Assembly (NCBI RefSeq): GCF_006065315.1 | Contig: NZ_CP040749.1 | Location: 3,548,501 to 3,612,500, forward strand | Length of the DNA: 64,000 bases | Origin: Aureibaculum algae | GTDB lineage: Bacteria > Bacteroidota > Bacteroidia > Flavobacteriales > Flavobacteriaceae | Direction: 5' to 3' | Part shown: in pieces, positions 39,271-48,202 of the stretch | How positions within the stretch are numbered: position 1 is the first letter of the stretch | Layout of the letters: every line of letters starts with the position of its first letter | Notes under the pieces: generated by a model | Told to the model about the DNA's origin: nothing | The model's database searches: none | Seen by the model: only the letters and a program-made list of their open reading frames with translations | Program-made: the position numbers and the translations under genes

Positions 39271-40623
39271 TTACTCTTGTGTTATTTTTCGAACAACTTT
39301 GTTTTGTGTAAAGAATAAATTGAAGTCATCATCAACAATTATTGCTCGTGGAAATGTCAAGCTTGCTTCTAATCCTTCTCCATCTAAGTAACCATGATTA
39401 CGCCTCCCTACCAAAGTAACCACTGTACCATCTGGGGATATTTTTCGTATTTTACTATTCCAATGATCTGCGACATAAATATTATCTAACTTATCAACCG
39501 TTATACCATTAGGGAAATTAAATTTCGCTTCAATTCCCTTGCCATCTGCAAAACCTTCTGCACTCCCTGCAATAGTAGTTACCTTTCCCGTAGGGCTTAT
39601 TTTACGAATTTTAAAATTTCCAGCATCAGAGACAATAATATTACCTGAATTATCTACTGCCAAACCCCCGATATAACCGAATTTAGCCTCAGTACCCTGT
39701 CCATCTACATCTCCTATTTTACCTCCAGCAAAAGTGCTGACTACCCCTTCTGGTGTTATTTTCCTTATTCTAGAATCATCATTTAAAAACGATCCATCGG
39801 ATACATAAATGTTTCCTAATTCATCAACTGTTATTGCCATTGGTAATACAAATTTTGCTTCAGAACTTTCTCCGTCCACATACCCCTGCGAACCTCCTAC
39901 TAAGGTAGTAACAACACCTTCTGGTGAAACTTTTCTAATTTTGTTTTTATTTGTATCTGTAATAAACATATTACCTTTAACATCTATTGCAATATCATTA
40001 GGCCAAGAGAATTTAGCTTCGTTAATTGGACCATCAACAGATTCGCCATATTGTTCTTCCCTTTTTGATAAAGTACTTACTAAACCTTCAGGTGTTATTT
40101 TTCTAATACTATTTTTCCATGTTTGCACGATAATTATATTGCCGTCTTTATCTAAAGCAATGCCATTCATAGCCCCAAAAATGGCATTTGCCCCTTGCCC
40201 ATCTAAGGGTGCATCTCCTCCCTCTTTATTACCTGCCAACGTAGTTACATGAGCTTCTGAAAATTCATAGGTAAATTCTGGCCCCATTAATTCATTTCCA
40301 TTTACAAGAATCTTTATCAAACCTGTCATTGCCAGCCTAGGAACTTCTGTTTTTATTTCGTTATCCGTTACCGATTGTACCATGGCTTGTACCTCATTAA
40401 AATATACTTTAACATTATCTAAATTATTTCCAAAATTGCTTCCATTAATAGTCACAATAGTGTTTTTCGAACCGCTTTCAGGAGAAATCCCACTTAATGT
40501 TACAGGTCTTGGCTCATCGTCTTTATGGCAACTAGTTAGCACTGCTAAAAATAATAGTGTGGTTACCAGGTAGACAAACAGTTTGTTTATGTTTAATGGA
40601 TATGTCTGCTTTATATGACTCAT
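39271..40623 (-). CDS. IPT/TIG-NHL propeller lipoprotein
   Basis: 450 residues. The lipobox AVLTSC gives Cys 32, preceded by a long cytoplasmic start. Residues about 38-120 are an IPT/TIG immunoglobulin-like domain (GISPESGSKNTIVTINGSNFG). From about 127 to the end there are five to six NHL repeats (for example GLAVDNSGNIIVSDAGNFKIRKISPTGKVTTIAG) forming a beta-propeller. It is a surface-exposed binding or structural protein. It is 92 bp after the 40716-41273 gene and lacks the GTTAACC box, so it may be read through from that operon or have its own promoter. Confidence 0.82.
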   Translation of the reverse strand: MSHIKQTYPLNINKLFVYLVTTLLFLAVLTSCHKDDEPRPVTLSGISPESGSKNTIVTINGSNFGNNLDNVKVYFNEVQAMVQSVTDNEIKTEVPRLAMTGLIKILVNGNELMGPEFTYEFSEAHVTTLAGNKEGGDAPLDGQGANAIFGAMNGIALDKDGNIIIVQTWKNSIRKITPEGLVSTLSKREEQYGESVDGPINEAKFSWPNDIAIDVKGNMFITDTNKNKIRKVSPEGVVTTLVGGSQGYVDGESSEAKFVLPMAITVDELGNIYVSDGSFLNDDSRIRKITPEGVVSTFAGGKIGDVDGQGTEAKFGYIGGLAVDNSGNIIVSDAGNFKIRKISPTGKVTTIAGSAEGFADGKGIEAKFNFPNGITVDKLDNIYVADHWNSKIRKISPDGTVVTLVGRRNHGYLDGEGLEASLTFPRAIIVDDDFNLFFTQNKVVRKITQE

Positions 40624-40715
40624 AATTTTAGTATTTATATTTTAAAATTTTAAAAACTAAAGGCTAAAAAATAGGTTCAGCCCTTAGTTTTACTAACTAA
40701 CTCAAATAATTATTT

Positions 40716-41273
40716 TTAGAATAATGCATTGATTCCAGAACCACTAACCAATATTTTATCGTTGTCATGATGGGTATCGTCATTGTTTAAGTTTCCATCA
40801 ATGTATAAATCAGGATCATAGCCAATTACCAAAATATATTCTGGTGGAAATTCTCCTTCGGCCGGCGATGCACTATTCCAGTTACGACTAAAACTGACAT
40901 CTAAGGTTCCACCTGCGGCTAAGCTTGTAAATGCTTTTCTTGCCACTTCAGTACCTAACTGGCTTGTAGGTGTTCCTAAACTCCTTTCGTAGAGATATAT
41001 AATTTGTTGCCCTTCACCTGAGGCGAAATCATCACCAATATTTTTTATGGTACCTTTTATAGTAGCCATTCCGTTATAATCATCTGTTTTAACAACTGAA
41101 AACACGATTTCCTCTGCTTCCAAATCTATATTTGGTTTAGGATCATCATCATCTGGATTTGTACATTTTATTAATAGGTTACAAATCAATAGCAATGAGA
41201 ACAAGCTCAATGATTTTTTTAACCATGATTGTAAAATCGACTTATTGGTATTCATTTTTCTTTTAAATTTCAT
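40716..41273 (-). CDS. Lipoprotein with Ig-like domain, ECF-cluster member
   Basis: 185 residues (an alternative start is Met7). The lipobox NLLIKC ends the signal at about residue 36. The mature part has a CARDB-like immunoglobulin fold (IVFSVVKTDDYNGMATIKGTIKNIGDDFASGEG, and LAAGGTLDVSFSRNW), then an acidic tail rich in Asp and His (DGNLNNDDTHHDNDKI). It follows the outer-membrane barrel gene after 28 bp and should be transcribed with it from the box at 42004-42031. Confidence 0.72.
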   Translation of the reverse strand: MKFKRKMNTNKSILQSWLKKSLSLFSLLLICNLLIKCTNPDDDDPKPNIDLEAEEIVFSVVKTDDYNGMATIKGTIKNIGDDFASGEGQQIIYLYERSLGTPTSQLGTEVARKAFTSLAAGGTLDVSFSRNWNSASPAEGEFPPEYILVIGYDPDLYIDGNLNNDDTHHDNDKILVSGSGINALF

Positions 41274-41301
41274 AATTATAATTTTTAATGATTCATATTT
41301 T

Positions 41302-41973
41302 TTATAAAAAGACTGTAAATCCGATTCCTAAAAAAATTGAGGATAAAGTGTCCTTATAATCTGATGGAGCATCTTTAGGTAGGTTTTTTTCCCAAGAGTA
41401 ATTAATGGTGGGCTCTAAGGCTACATGATCTCCTAGATGAATAGCATAACCTACACCTCCTCTAAAACCAAATATTGTGGTTATTCTATCATCCTGTTTT
41501 ATACCAGGAATTGTCTCTAAGTCACTTGCTATTTTTCTGGTACCAACACCAGCCAAGCCTTCAAAAAACAAACCATTGTCGAGATAATAGCGACCAAAAG
41601 CACCTACTGACAAAGTTGATGTATTCACTTTGTAGTCTCCAAAAAGACCTTCTTGTGTTGCACTACTCGTAGCTACGGAAAATTCTAAACCAACTGCCAA
41701 ATTATCCATAATAAAATAACCTGCTTTTGGGGTAATATTTGTAGTAAATGAAGTGGATTTATTATCATTTAAATTGCTCGTTGTATAATGTGCTAAAACA
41801 CCTCCGCTAATTAGTATATCTCCTTGTAATTTTGAATTACTTGAATTACTTGAATTTACCTCCTCCTGAGCAAATCCGCTAAAGGCAAATAGTGCAACTG
41901 CAAATGATAGTATTACCTTTTTTACTAAAAAAATAGTGTTACTTATTTTTTTGTAGTTCTTTACTAAATTCAT
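41302..41973 (-). CDS. Outer-membrane beta-barrel protein (paralogue of 43562-44170)
   Basis: 223 residues. A long signal region ends FAFSGFAQ (about 36). An eight-strand-type small barrel follows (SGGVLAHYTT, TNITPKAGYFIMDNLAVGLEFS, VGAFGRYYLDNGLFFEGLAGVG, YAIHLGDHVALEPTINYSW), ending in Phe-Leu. The repeated phrases LAVGLE, RYYxxxGLFxEG and LAIEP/VALEP are shared with the barrel at 43562-44170, so the two are duplicates. It is the first gene behind the 42004-42031 box, with 30 nt between box and start codon. Confidence 0.8.
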   Translation of the reverse strand: MNLVKNYKKISNTIFLVKKVILSFAVALFAFSGFAQEEVNSSNSSNSKLQGDILISGGVLAHYTTSNLNDNKSTSFTTNITPKAGYFIMDNLAVGLEFSVATSSATQEGLFGDYKVNTSTLSVGAFGRYYLDNGLFFEGLAGVGTRKIASDLETIPGIKQDDRITTIFGFRGGVGYAIHLGDHVALEPTINYSWEKNLPKDAPSDYKDTLSSIFLGIGFTVFL

Positions 41974-42003
41974 GTTTTTTGATTTTTAATTGTTATTTAT
42001 GCT

Positions 42004-42031
42004 TTAATGGTTACATATAAAAGAGGTTAAC
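42004..42031 (-). promoter_or_regulatory. ECF-type box 1 (GTTAACC-N15-CATTAA)
   Basis: On the minus strand both elements match exactly, with 15 nt between. It precedes the barrel gene at 41973 by 30 nt. Confidence 0.85.
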
Positions 42032-42160
42032 ATTAAAGAGTGAAAAAAAATAAAAAAAAGAGTTAAAAGCCTATTTTTATTGATAGGAATAGGTATTTAC
42101 AATTCGATTTAGTTCATAAACAAGTCAGAAAATTTGTAAATTGAAACACCTCTTTTAAAC

Positions 42161-42202
42161 AAAAAAGCTCCTGTATCTCAATTAATAAATTGAAACCAGG
42201 AG
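42161..42202 (-). terminator. Intrinsic terminator of 42226-42807
   Basis: On the minus strand CTCCTG / CAGGAG stem with an inner CAATT/AATTG pairing, followed by a T run (A run at 42161-42166). It is 24 bp past the stop. Confidence 0.75.
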
Positions 42203-42225
42203 ATTTTGCATGTAATTATAAGATG

Positions 42226-42807
42226 TTATTTTGAAAGGTAACGAACCTCAGTTGGGTGCTGTGCTAAATAAATATTTAGCTGTTTAACCGTTTGATTAGA
42301 ACTACCTGATTGTCCGCCATAATCCCTCAAGTCAAAATAAAAACTACCTCCAATACCTTCGTTAGCAGAAAGTTCCATCGCTATGATAGTTCCTTTACTA
42401 ATTAGACTACCTGTTTTAGGATCATTAGAATCGCCATTCCAATAAAACCACCTTTTAAAACCATTATTATCATCTTCCCAATCATTGGGTAACGTTCCAA
42501 TAATATCGAAATTACCATAAGGAAATTCCATACTCATGTATTTTAAACCTCCAGCATCCACACCTATATAATCAATTTCATATGCTGCACCAGCGGTAAG
42601 GTTTAACTGAATGTTTTCAAAATCATCATCTTGAGTAAAAGTACGTTCAAAGCCCTCTCCCTTTATTTTAAAACTAAAAGTAGGAGGCTCTGTATCTGTT
42701 GGAGGAATGTCTGTGTCACAGCTTTGAAAAAGGGAAATAGCTGTAATTAATATAATACAGAAAACACTTTTTACAACTCGATTTTTATTAATAATTAAAT
42801 TATTCAT
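42226..42807 (-). CDS. Lipoprotein, intact paralogue of the broken gene at 42873
   Basis: 193 residues, lipobox ISLFQSC (Cys 29). The mature sequence opens with DTDIPPTDTEPPTFSFKIKGEGF. A compact beta-rich domain follows (RTFTQDDDFENIQLNLTAG, ending FDLRDYGGQSGSSNQTVKQLNIYL). I do not recognise a named family. The neighbouring pseudogene shares PPTDTxPPTFSF, FTQDDDFENxxL and GGQSG.SN, so this is a tandem duplicate. It has its own box (42836-42863) and its own terminator. Confidence 0.78.
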   Translation of the reverse strand: MNNLIINKNRVVKSVFCIILITAISLFQSCDTDIPPTDTEPPTFSFKIKGEGFERTFTQDDDFENIQLNLTAGAAYEIDYIGVDAGGLKYMSMEFPYGNFDIIGTLPNDWEDDNNGFKRWFYWNGDSNDPKTGSLISKGTIIAMELSANEGIGGSFYFDLRDYGGQSGSSNQTVKQLNIYLAQHPTEVRYLSK

Positions 42808-42835
42808 ATTACTTATTTTAAAGATTATTTGTTTT

Positions 42836-42863
42836 TTAATGAATGATATTTGAAAAGGTTAAC
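42836..42863 (-). promoter_or_regulatory. ECF-type box 2
   Basis: GTTAACC and CATTAA on the minus strand, 15 nt apart, 28 nt before the start at 42807. Spacer begins TTTT as in most copies. Confidence 0.85.
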
Positions 42864-42872
42864 TCGTTGAAT

Positions 42873-43466
42873 CTAAATTAATCGATCAATGATAGCTGTG
42901 TCTTGATTTGTAATTACAATTCTTAGTCGCTTATTAACAGTATTTGAAGGCCCCGATTGACCTCCAAAATCACCTGCATGGAACCAAAAATCTAAAGTAT
43001 AAGACGTATTGTTTTCCGTAGACATGGGAAATCTAAAATCACCTGTTAAGAATTGACCAGTTTTTGCATCTGCTATGGTGGTATCTGTCCATCTAATCTA
43101 CATCGTTTCTCCAAATTCATTAGGAATAATCTGCCAGGGTTCTTCTATTGGTGTTATTAATTCAAATAATTTTTTAGGTTCAATATCCCACTCCATTGTC
43201 CGTAAACCTCCAGAATCAGCTGCAGTAAAAAGGAAATGATAATTTGTGTTGCTCTTAACATAGAGTTCAAAATTTTCAAAATCGTCATCTTGGGTAAATG
43301 TATGCTCAAAACCATCGCCAGTTATCATAAAACTGAAAGTTGGAGGATCGGTATCTGTGGGAGGTATTTCTGTATCGCAACTTTGTAAGCAAAAAGCAAT
43401 TACAACTAAAGTTGAAAAAACAAAACATTTTAATTGGATGCATTGTTTTAAAATAAAATTCTTCAT
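42873..43466 (-). pseudogene. Lipoprotein gene broken by one in-frame TAG
   Basis: The first 122 codons (43466 down to 43101) encode a signal with lipobox LQSC and the same PPTDTDPPTFSF / FTQDDDFENFEL sequence as the paralogue 42226-42807. They stop at TAG (43098-43100). The same frame then stays open for 74 more codons to TAG at 42873-42875. It encodes IRWTDTTIADAKTGQ, DFWFHAGDFGGQSGPSN and a C terminus that aligns with the paralogue to within a few residues of its end. In the alignment the stop falls opposite Trp of KRWFYW, so a single TGG-to-TAG change explains it. With the stop read through, the product would be 197 residues against 193. Box 3 upstream is intact. A sequencing error remains possible. 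Confidence 0.85.
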
Positions 43467-43489
43467 GATTTACGTTTTAGTATTTTCTA

Positions 43490-43517
43490 TTAATGTTTAA
43501 GTGAAGAAAAGGTTAAC
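43490..43517 (-). promoter_or_regulatory. ECF-type box 3
   Basis: Exact GTTAACC and CATTAA on the minus strand, 15 nt apart, 23 nt before the start codon of the interrupted lipoprotein gene. Confidence 0.85.
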
Positions 43518-43561
43518 TTAATAACATATAATATTTGAGATATACAATAAGTGCATTAAAT

Positions 43562-44170
43562 CTAAAGCGATAAAGTAATAGCAATTCCCAAAGACAAAGG
43601 ACTTACAATATCGTCAGGCAACTCTGCTCCTCTGAAACGATATCTTTTATTTGAAAAGTTTATCATCGGCTCAATAGCTAAATGTTTAAATATAAAATAG
43701 GAATACCCTATACTAATTCTATGTTTTAAAATGGCAGACAGTTCATCATCTTCAGGTAAAACCGTACTTACATCTTTAGAAAACAAGCCTAGATAACCTT
43801 CTGAAAACAAGCCCTTGTAAACATAATAACGTGAAAATAGACCTAACCCAATTGACGATCTTTCAATAGGTATAGCTTCTTCAAAATTAAAATAACCGCT
43901 TTCTGTTATATTGATTTCGAGACCAACAGCCAATCGATCAATGGGTATATAGCCAATTTTCACAGCCAACACTTTTGAAACATTCCTATGTTCTGTACTC
44001 ACAAAATCCGTTTCACTTACACATTCTTTAATGGTATGCCAAGCCAAATTGGGGCTTAAGAAAAAATTCCCTTTTGCTGTTTGTTTTAATGGCTCTTGTC
44101 CAAAAGTAATGGCGGATAACATGACTACAAATAATGCAGTTATTGTTTTATTCGGTTTAAACCTTATCAT
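43562..44170 (-). CDS. Outer-membrane beta-barrel protein (paralogue of 41302-41973)
   Basis: 202 residues with a signal peptide (about 1-24, ending ITFGQ). The mature barrel has strands NFFLSPNLAWHTI, KIGYIPIDRLAVGLEINI, GLGLFSRYYVYKGLFSEGYLG and SIGYSYFIFKHLAIEPMINFS. It shares order and wording with the 41302-41973 barrel. It starts 12 bp after the stop of 44183-45253 and so is the second gene of that operon, under box 4. Confidence 0.78.
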   Translation of the reverse strand: MIRFKPNKTITALFVVMLSAITFGQEPLKQTAKGNFFLSPNLAWHTIKECVSETDFVSTEHRNVSKVLAVKIGYIPIDRLAVGLEINITESGYFNFEEAIPIERSSIGLGLFSRYYVYKGLFSEGYLGLFSKDVSTVLPEDDELSAILKHRISIGYSYFIFKHLAIEPMINFSNKRYRFRGAELPDDIVSPLSLGIAITLSL

Positions 44171-44182
44171 GATTATTTTGTT

Positions 44183-45253
44183 TTACAAATCTGTTTTTAA
44201 GATTTCAATAATCTCTTCATTCCAGTTTCTAGCACTCAGCCAAAAATTAGTACCATCAAAGGCAACACCAGAAATACCATGATTGGGTAATCGGTAACTT
44301 TCAATGGCTTTAAAGTTTGGTGAAGTTTGGCATTTATGTAGTCTGTTACCATCAGCTATATATAAATAACCATTTTGATAATCTAATCCTTGGGGTTGAA
44401 ATTCTAAAGGTACAGTTTGCAAAATCTGTCCTGGAGAAAAAGCTCCATTCGATTTATACTTGTAAAGCTCTTGTTCAGAATGACTAGAAATCCAAAAGAA
44501 ACTAGGCTCGATAGATGCAATGCCCCTAATCCAACTTCCCAAACCAATAGATTCATAATATTTAGACCCTGTAGTATATAAAAAAGAGGTGAATTTTGAA
44601 GAACCTGCGTTACTTTGGAAAAGTTGTTTTAATCCTGAATTTGATTTTTCAATCTCCACGGCATAGGCATTTAAAGTTGTAGGCATAGTTTCATCAACAG
44701 CTAACGTATTGGGATTGACTTTTAAAATTTCATCATCATCATTATTCCAACCTAAAATGTGTGTACCGTCAAAAGCAATGTCAACATCCTTTTGCCAAGG
44801 TGCCAATCCATCCGCTAAAACAATTAACGGTTTTATCCAGTCATCCAATTCAGGAGCATTGGAATTTCTTGTTAATGATACAATGCTATTATCCGGATTC
44901 TGAAAAGAAAGCTCATCATTAACCAATGTATAATTTACAATATATACACCTTGAGCGGCGATACTAATTTCATCATTTGTTAATGTAATATTGGTAGACC
45001 ATTCATTTTTAAAGCCTAATTCATCTACTGACAAAAAATCAATAGTATTGTTTTCATTTATGTAGACATATTTAGTATTGTCCAATAAAAATTCTCCGCT
45101 GGTTACTTCCCATTTTCCTAAGATCAGCTCTTTGTTGGTTGGTAAATCTTCATCATCTCCGTTACGGCAACTAGACATTACTAGTAGTATCAAAAGTAAG
45201 CTTGATTTTACAATAATTTTGGTAAATAATTGGTTCACTTTTTTTAAATTCAT
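44183..45253 (-). CDS. Propeller lipoprotein with lipocalin-like N-terminal domain
   Basis: 356 residues from the ATG at 45253. A longer frame opens at 45304, but that ATG lies inside box 4 and could not be on its transcript. The lipobox LLVMSSC gives the lipidated Cys. Residues about 40-130 start LILGKWEVTSGEF, typical of lipocalin-like domains. The rest is a propeller-like set of strands (WQKDVDIAFDGTHILGWNNDDDEILKVNPNT, FWISSHSEQELYKYKSNG, QGLDYQNGYLYIADGNRLHKC). The binding partner is unknown. It is cotranscribed with the barrel that follows. Confidence 0.75.
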   Translation of the reverse strand: MNLKKVNQLFTKIIVKSSLLLILLVMSSCRNGDDEDLPTNKELILGKWEVTSGEFLLDNTKYVYINENNTIDFLSVDELGFKNEWSTNITLTNDEISIAAQGVYIVNYTLVNDELSFQNPDNSIVSLTRNSNAPELDDWIKPLIVLADGLAPWQKDVDIAFDGTHILGWNNDDDEILKVNPNTLAVDETMPTTLNAYAVEIEKSNSGLKQLFQSNAGSSKFTSFLYTTGSKYYESIGLGSWIRGIASIEPSFFWISSHSEQELYKYKSNGAFSPGQILQTVPLEFQPQGLDYQNGYLYIADGNRLHKCQTSPNFKAIESYRLPNHGISGVAFDGTNFWLSARNWNEEIIEILKTDL

Positions 45254-45294
45254 GTTACTCTTTCTTAATTTTTTCATTTTTTTTGTATTTGCTC

Positions 45295-45322
45295 TTGATG
45301 TCATAGCATAAAAAAGGTTAAC
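45295..45322 (-). promoter_or_regulatory. ECF-type box 4
   Basis: GTTAACC, 15 nt, CATCAA (one mismatch) on the minus strand. It overlaps the first in-frame ATG of the downstream ORF and lies 41 nt before the start chosen at 45253. Confidence 0.8.
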
Positions 45323-45329
45323 CTACTTT

Positions 45330-46622
45330 CTAGATTTTCACAAACTCTACCCTTCTATTATTAGCTTTACCTTCTGTAGTTTTATTTTCGTCTACAGGTT
45401 CAGTTTCTCCTTTACCTTCAGTATTTAGCCTATTACGATCTATTTTAAATTGAGATACTAAGACGTTTTTAACCGATATCGATCGCTTTTTAGATAAAGA
45501 CAGATTTTGTTGATCATTTCCATCTGCATCCGTATGTCCAATAATGTTTAATTTTAGAGTAGAATCTTGTACTAATGCTTCAGCTATTTGTTTTAAAACC
45601 CCGTACGATTCCGGTTTAATTTGGTCAGATCCAGAACTAAACAAAATTCCTGTTGTTGAAAATTTTCCATTTTCTAACAGTTGAGCTCTCAAGTCTAAGC
45701 CTCCTTCTGCTATTTTTACATTGGTAATAAAAATTTTATCAATACCATCTCTAACATTTCTTGGATGTAGTTTAAATGAAATGATGTTTTCAGGCACTAA
45801 TCTAGGCACGTCAACTACTTTATTTTCGTTTACCCACATTCTAAATCTTTTACCATTAATAGCCATTGAAACATGGTTCTTTTGTAAAAGAATTTCCCGT
45901 ATATCTTTTTCCACAGCGTTACGAATAACACGCTCTCCTCCAACTTTATTTTCGACTATAAAACCAATGCTTATAAATAAACATAGAGGCATTTCAACCT
46001 TCGCCATATTCGTTGGGTTGTTAAATAGATTATTATCTTCTAACCATAATTCTAATTTAGCTTGTGAGCTTGTTTTTTTATCAACCACAGTAAGCATATC
46101 AAACTCAACGGTATAATCTTCAGGCAATTCAGAAGGTAAATCAGGAATGTAGATAGACTTACCTGCCAGTTTAAACCATTTTTCATTATCAATGGTTACG
46201 AGTTCACCAGTACCGTTGGTATTCCATTTTGAGGGGAAATCGCCCATATTGTCTAATGAAAAGTCATCGGTCATCAGTATCTTATCCCCTGGCACAAAAT
46301 CAAATTTTGAATAAACGCTCAATTCTTCCTTACCCGTGTTAGGATTGTTTTGCAGTTCCGTATTTTCTGAATCTTTTGGTAATGAAAGAATATCCTTATT
46401 CCTTTTCTTATTCTTTCTTTTTTTAGTTCCCTTATTCTTGTTAAAAACCGTATCAAATGCTTTCTCTGTTTCTTTCGACGATTTTTCTTCCACTTTTTTT
46501 TCTAAAGTTCGCTCTGCTGCTCTCTCCGCTGCTTTTCCTAATTTTTTAAGAAATTGGGCATTTACTGTTGTAGAGAAACAAACGAATACTATTAATAAGC
46601 CTAATATTTTTAGTATTTTCAT
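45330..46622 (-). CDS. OmpA-family protein with central sugar-binding-like domain
   Basis: 430 residues, signal peptide 1-23 (ending TTVNAQ). A Lys/Glu-rich coiled region (AAERAAERTLEKKVEEKSS) is followed at about 110-300 by a jelly-roll-like domain (MTDDFSLDNMGDFPSKWNTNG, YTVEFDMLTVVDKK). The C-terminal 110 residues are an OmpA peptidoglycan-binding domain (IIGHTDADGNDQQNLSLSKKRSISVKNVL, then RRVEFVKI). There is no N-terminal barrel. It would sit in the periplasm, bound to peptidoglycan. It begins 43 bp after the small secreted protein gene and shares its box 5. Confidence 0.85.
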   Translation of the reverse strand: MKILKILGLLIVFVCFSTTVNAQFLKKLGKAAERAAERTLEKKVEEKSSKETEKAFDTVFNKNKGTKKRKNKKRNKDILSLPKDSENTELQNNPNTGKEELSVYSKFDFVPGDKILMTDDFSLDNMGDFPSKWNTNGTGELVTIDNEKWFKLAGKSIYIPDLPSELPEDYTVEFDMLTVVDKKTSSQAKLELWLEDNNLFNNPTNMAKVEMPLCLFISIGFIVENKVGGERVIRNAVEKDIREILLQKNHVSMAINGKRFRMWVNENKVVDVPRLVPENIISFKLHPRNVRDGIDKIFITNVKIAEGGLDLRAQLLENGKFSTTGILFSSGSDQIKPESYGVLKQIAEALVQDSTLKLNIIGHTDADGNDQQNLSLSKKRSISVKNVLVSQFKIDRNRLNTEGKGETEPVDENKTTEGKANNRRVEFVKI

Positions 46623-46665
46623 GATTTATTATTTTTTTGAGTTATTCCGATAATTCTACTGAAAT

Positions 46666-47028
46666 CTACTGTCCATCTTCCTGCTTGGCTTCTTTAATTT
46701 TCTTTCCTATAGCATTACCCAAAGAATCTTTTTGTTTTTGTGTCAAATCTTTTGCTTGCAAATAATAAAGGTTTCTATATTCTTGTTTTTGATTTTCTGG
46801 CAGATCCATTTTCGACAAAAGTTCTAAAAAACTCAACTTTTTCCCTGTTGCTTTTCCATCTAAATTTTCGCCAAAAACATGCGTTAAACGCTGTGCCCCC
46901 ATATCTAAAAAATTATCATTTTGAACTGTTTTTTTTTCAGAGGCAGTAGTGTCTTTTTTTATTTGAGCATAGCTTGTACCGGTAATACCAATGCTAAGCA
47001 GTATTAATAAAATAGGTAGTGTTTTCAT
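46666..47028 (-). CDS. Small exported protein
   Basis: 120 residues from the ATG at 47028. An upstream in-frame ATG at 47070 lies within box 5, and only the 47028 start gives a clean signal peptide (MKTLPILLILLS... TSYAQ). The mature chain is polar, Lys/Gln/Asp-rich and mostly helical (LSFLELLSKMDLPENQKQEYRNLYYLQ). No family is recognised. It is the first gene of the operon that continues into the OmpA-family gene. Confidence 0.72.
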   Translation of the reverse strand: MKTLPILLILLSIGITGTSYAQIKKDTTASEKKTVQNDNFLDMGAQRLTHVFGENLDGKATGKKLSFLELLSKMDLPENQKQEYRNLYYLQAKDLTQKQKDSLGNAIGKKIKEAKQEDGQ

Positions 47029-47057
47029 TTTACTGTTTTTAAGTATTAATTTTATTA

Positions 47058-47085
47058 TTAATGGCTTCAAATAAAAAAGGTTAAC
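47058..47085 (-). promoter_or_regulatory. ECF-type box 5
   Basis: Exact GTTAACC and CATTAA on the minus strand, 15 nt apart. It is 29 nt before the start chosen at 47028. Confidence 0.85.
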
Positions 47086-47106
47086 ATGCCATTAAAAAAA
47101 AGTCAT

Positions 47107-47135
47107 AAAAAAAGCCAAGCTGTAACACTTGGCTT
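47107..47135 (-). terminator. Intrinsic terminator of the YD-repeat operon
   Basis: On the minus strand AAGCCAAG / CTTGGCTT stem (47112-47119 with 47128-47135) followed by seven T. It lies downstream of 47252-48127 and separates that operon from box 5. Confidence 0.85.
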
Positions 47136-47251
47136 AGTTAAAAAAGTCTTTTTATTTTATGGTTTTGTATGCTTTCTAATTACTATATAATGTATTATAA
47201 AACTATGTTTATACTATAATTACTTCTCTCACTATTATTAGACACAATTAA

Positions 47252-48127
47252 TTAATATTTTTCATAAACCCAAGCTCTAGTTTCCTTTCGATTAAAACTT
47301 GTGTCAGATGAAAAAGCATATTCTAATTCAGCTGAGACAGGATAATTGTTTTTATCATAAACATAAGAATAGGTTTGAGTAGCCGCATTACCCTCAACAC
47401 TAATAACTTCCGAAGAAAGGATATTATTTTTACTATAATAATATACTGTCTCATAAGCTGACTGACCACCAATTGCAATATTGTAAATTAGATGAAACAA
47501 ATTAATTTCACTACTATTTCCAGTTTGTGTCAACACATTGTAATCGGGATTGTTCTTCGTATCATAGGTGTAATTACTAACAGTAACTTGACGATAAGAA
47601 GTACCATCATAGCTTTTTTCTTTCAATTGTTGCACTATATTGTTCTTATCATCATAGGCTAGCGTTATTCTTCCATACCCTCGGCCATCAGCTCCTTTTT
47701 CAATGATTCTTTTTAATCTCTTGTTCTTGTCATATTCAAATGTAGAAGTTGCGGTACCCAAATCAGCTTTTCCATATTTTGAAACAAAAGACGTTATTAA
47801 ACTATCCTTATCGTAGGTTATTTCAGTTTCAAGATTGCCTAAACTTGCCGTTTTTTCATTTATAATTTTTGAAATTTGCCCTAGTTCGTTATAGGCATAA
47901 CTTACCTTACCAATTTGATCAATTCTACTTTCACTATCATAATTAAGCGTAGTATATCCAATACTGGTTAATAGGTTATTATCATTATAACTAAGATCTA
48001 TCTTATTAGTATTTTCTGCATATGATATTAGCCGAATATTATCACTTTGCTGTCCGTAAATATCACTAATACTCAAATTACTGAGGGTCATCATAAAAAG
48101 TACAATATTTTTAAATGTTGATTTCAT
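47252..48127 (-). CDS. YD (RHS-like) repeat protein, tandem copy 2
   Basis: 291 residues with a signal peptide (about 1-25). The body is a series of short YD-type repeats (IDLSYNDNNLLTSIGY, LNYDSESRIDQIGKVSYAYNELGQISKI, EYDKNKRLKRIIEKG, LAYDDKNNIVQQLKE) of the RHS class, but with no toxin domain and far shorter than true RHS proteins. It is about the same length as, and collinear with, the protein at 48203-49054. It starts 75 bp after that gene and has no box of its own. Confidence 0.78.
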   Translation of the reverse strand: MKSTFKNIVLFMMTLSNLSISDIYGQQSDNIRLISYAENTNKIDLSYNDNNLLTSIGYTTLNYDSESRIDQIGKVSYAYNELGQISKIINEKTASLGNLETEITYDKDSLITSFVSKYGKADLGTATSTFEYDKNKRLKRIIEKGADGRGYGRITLAYDDKNNIVQQLKEKSYDGTSYRQVTVSNYTYDTKNNPDYNVLTQTGNSSEINLFHLIYNIAIGGQSAYETVYYYSKNNILSSEVISVEGNAATQTYSYVYDKNNYPVSAELEYAFSSDTSFNRKETRAWVYEKY

Positions 48128-48202
48128 GCGTTTGTTTTTATTATTAATAACTCTGTAAGTATCATTTATAGCAGTTTATCCTGTAACGTAAAAATAAACT
48201 AT

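Noticed and set aside
39809..40252. 147-codon plus-strand ORF opposite the NHL-repeat gene
   Set aside because: Mirror of the repeated coding pattern, not a gene.
40624..40715. TGAACCTATTTTTT upstream of the NHL-propeller gene as a tenth box
   Set aside because: First half has mismatches and there is no CATTAA at 15 nt.
45254..45304. N-terminal extension of the propeller lipoprotein starting at 45304
   Set aside because: The ATG lies inside promoter box 4 and the extension is charged and spoils the signal peptide; the start at 45253 fits better.
47029..47070. Start at 47070 for the small exported protein
   Set aside because: It overlaps promoter box 5; the ATG at 47028 gives a clean signal peptide.
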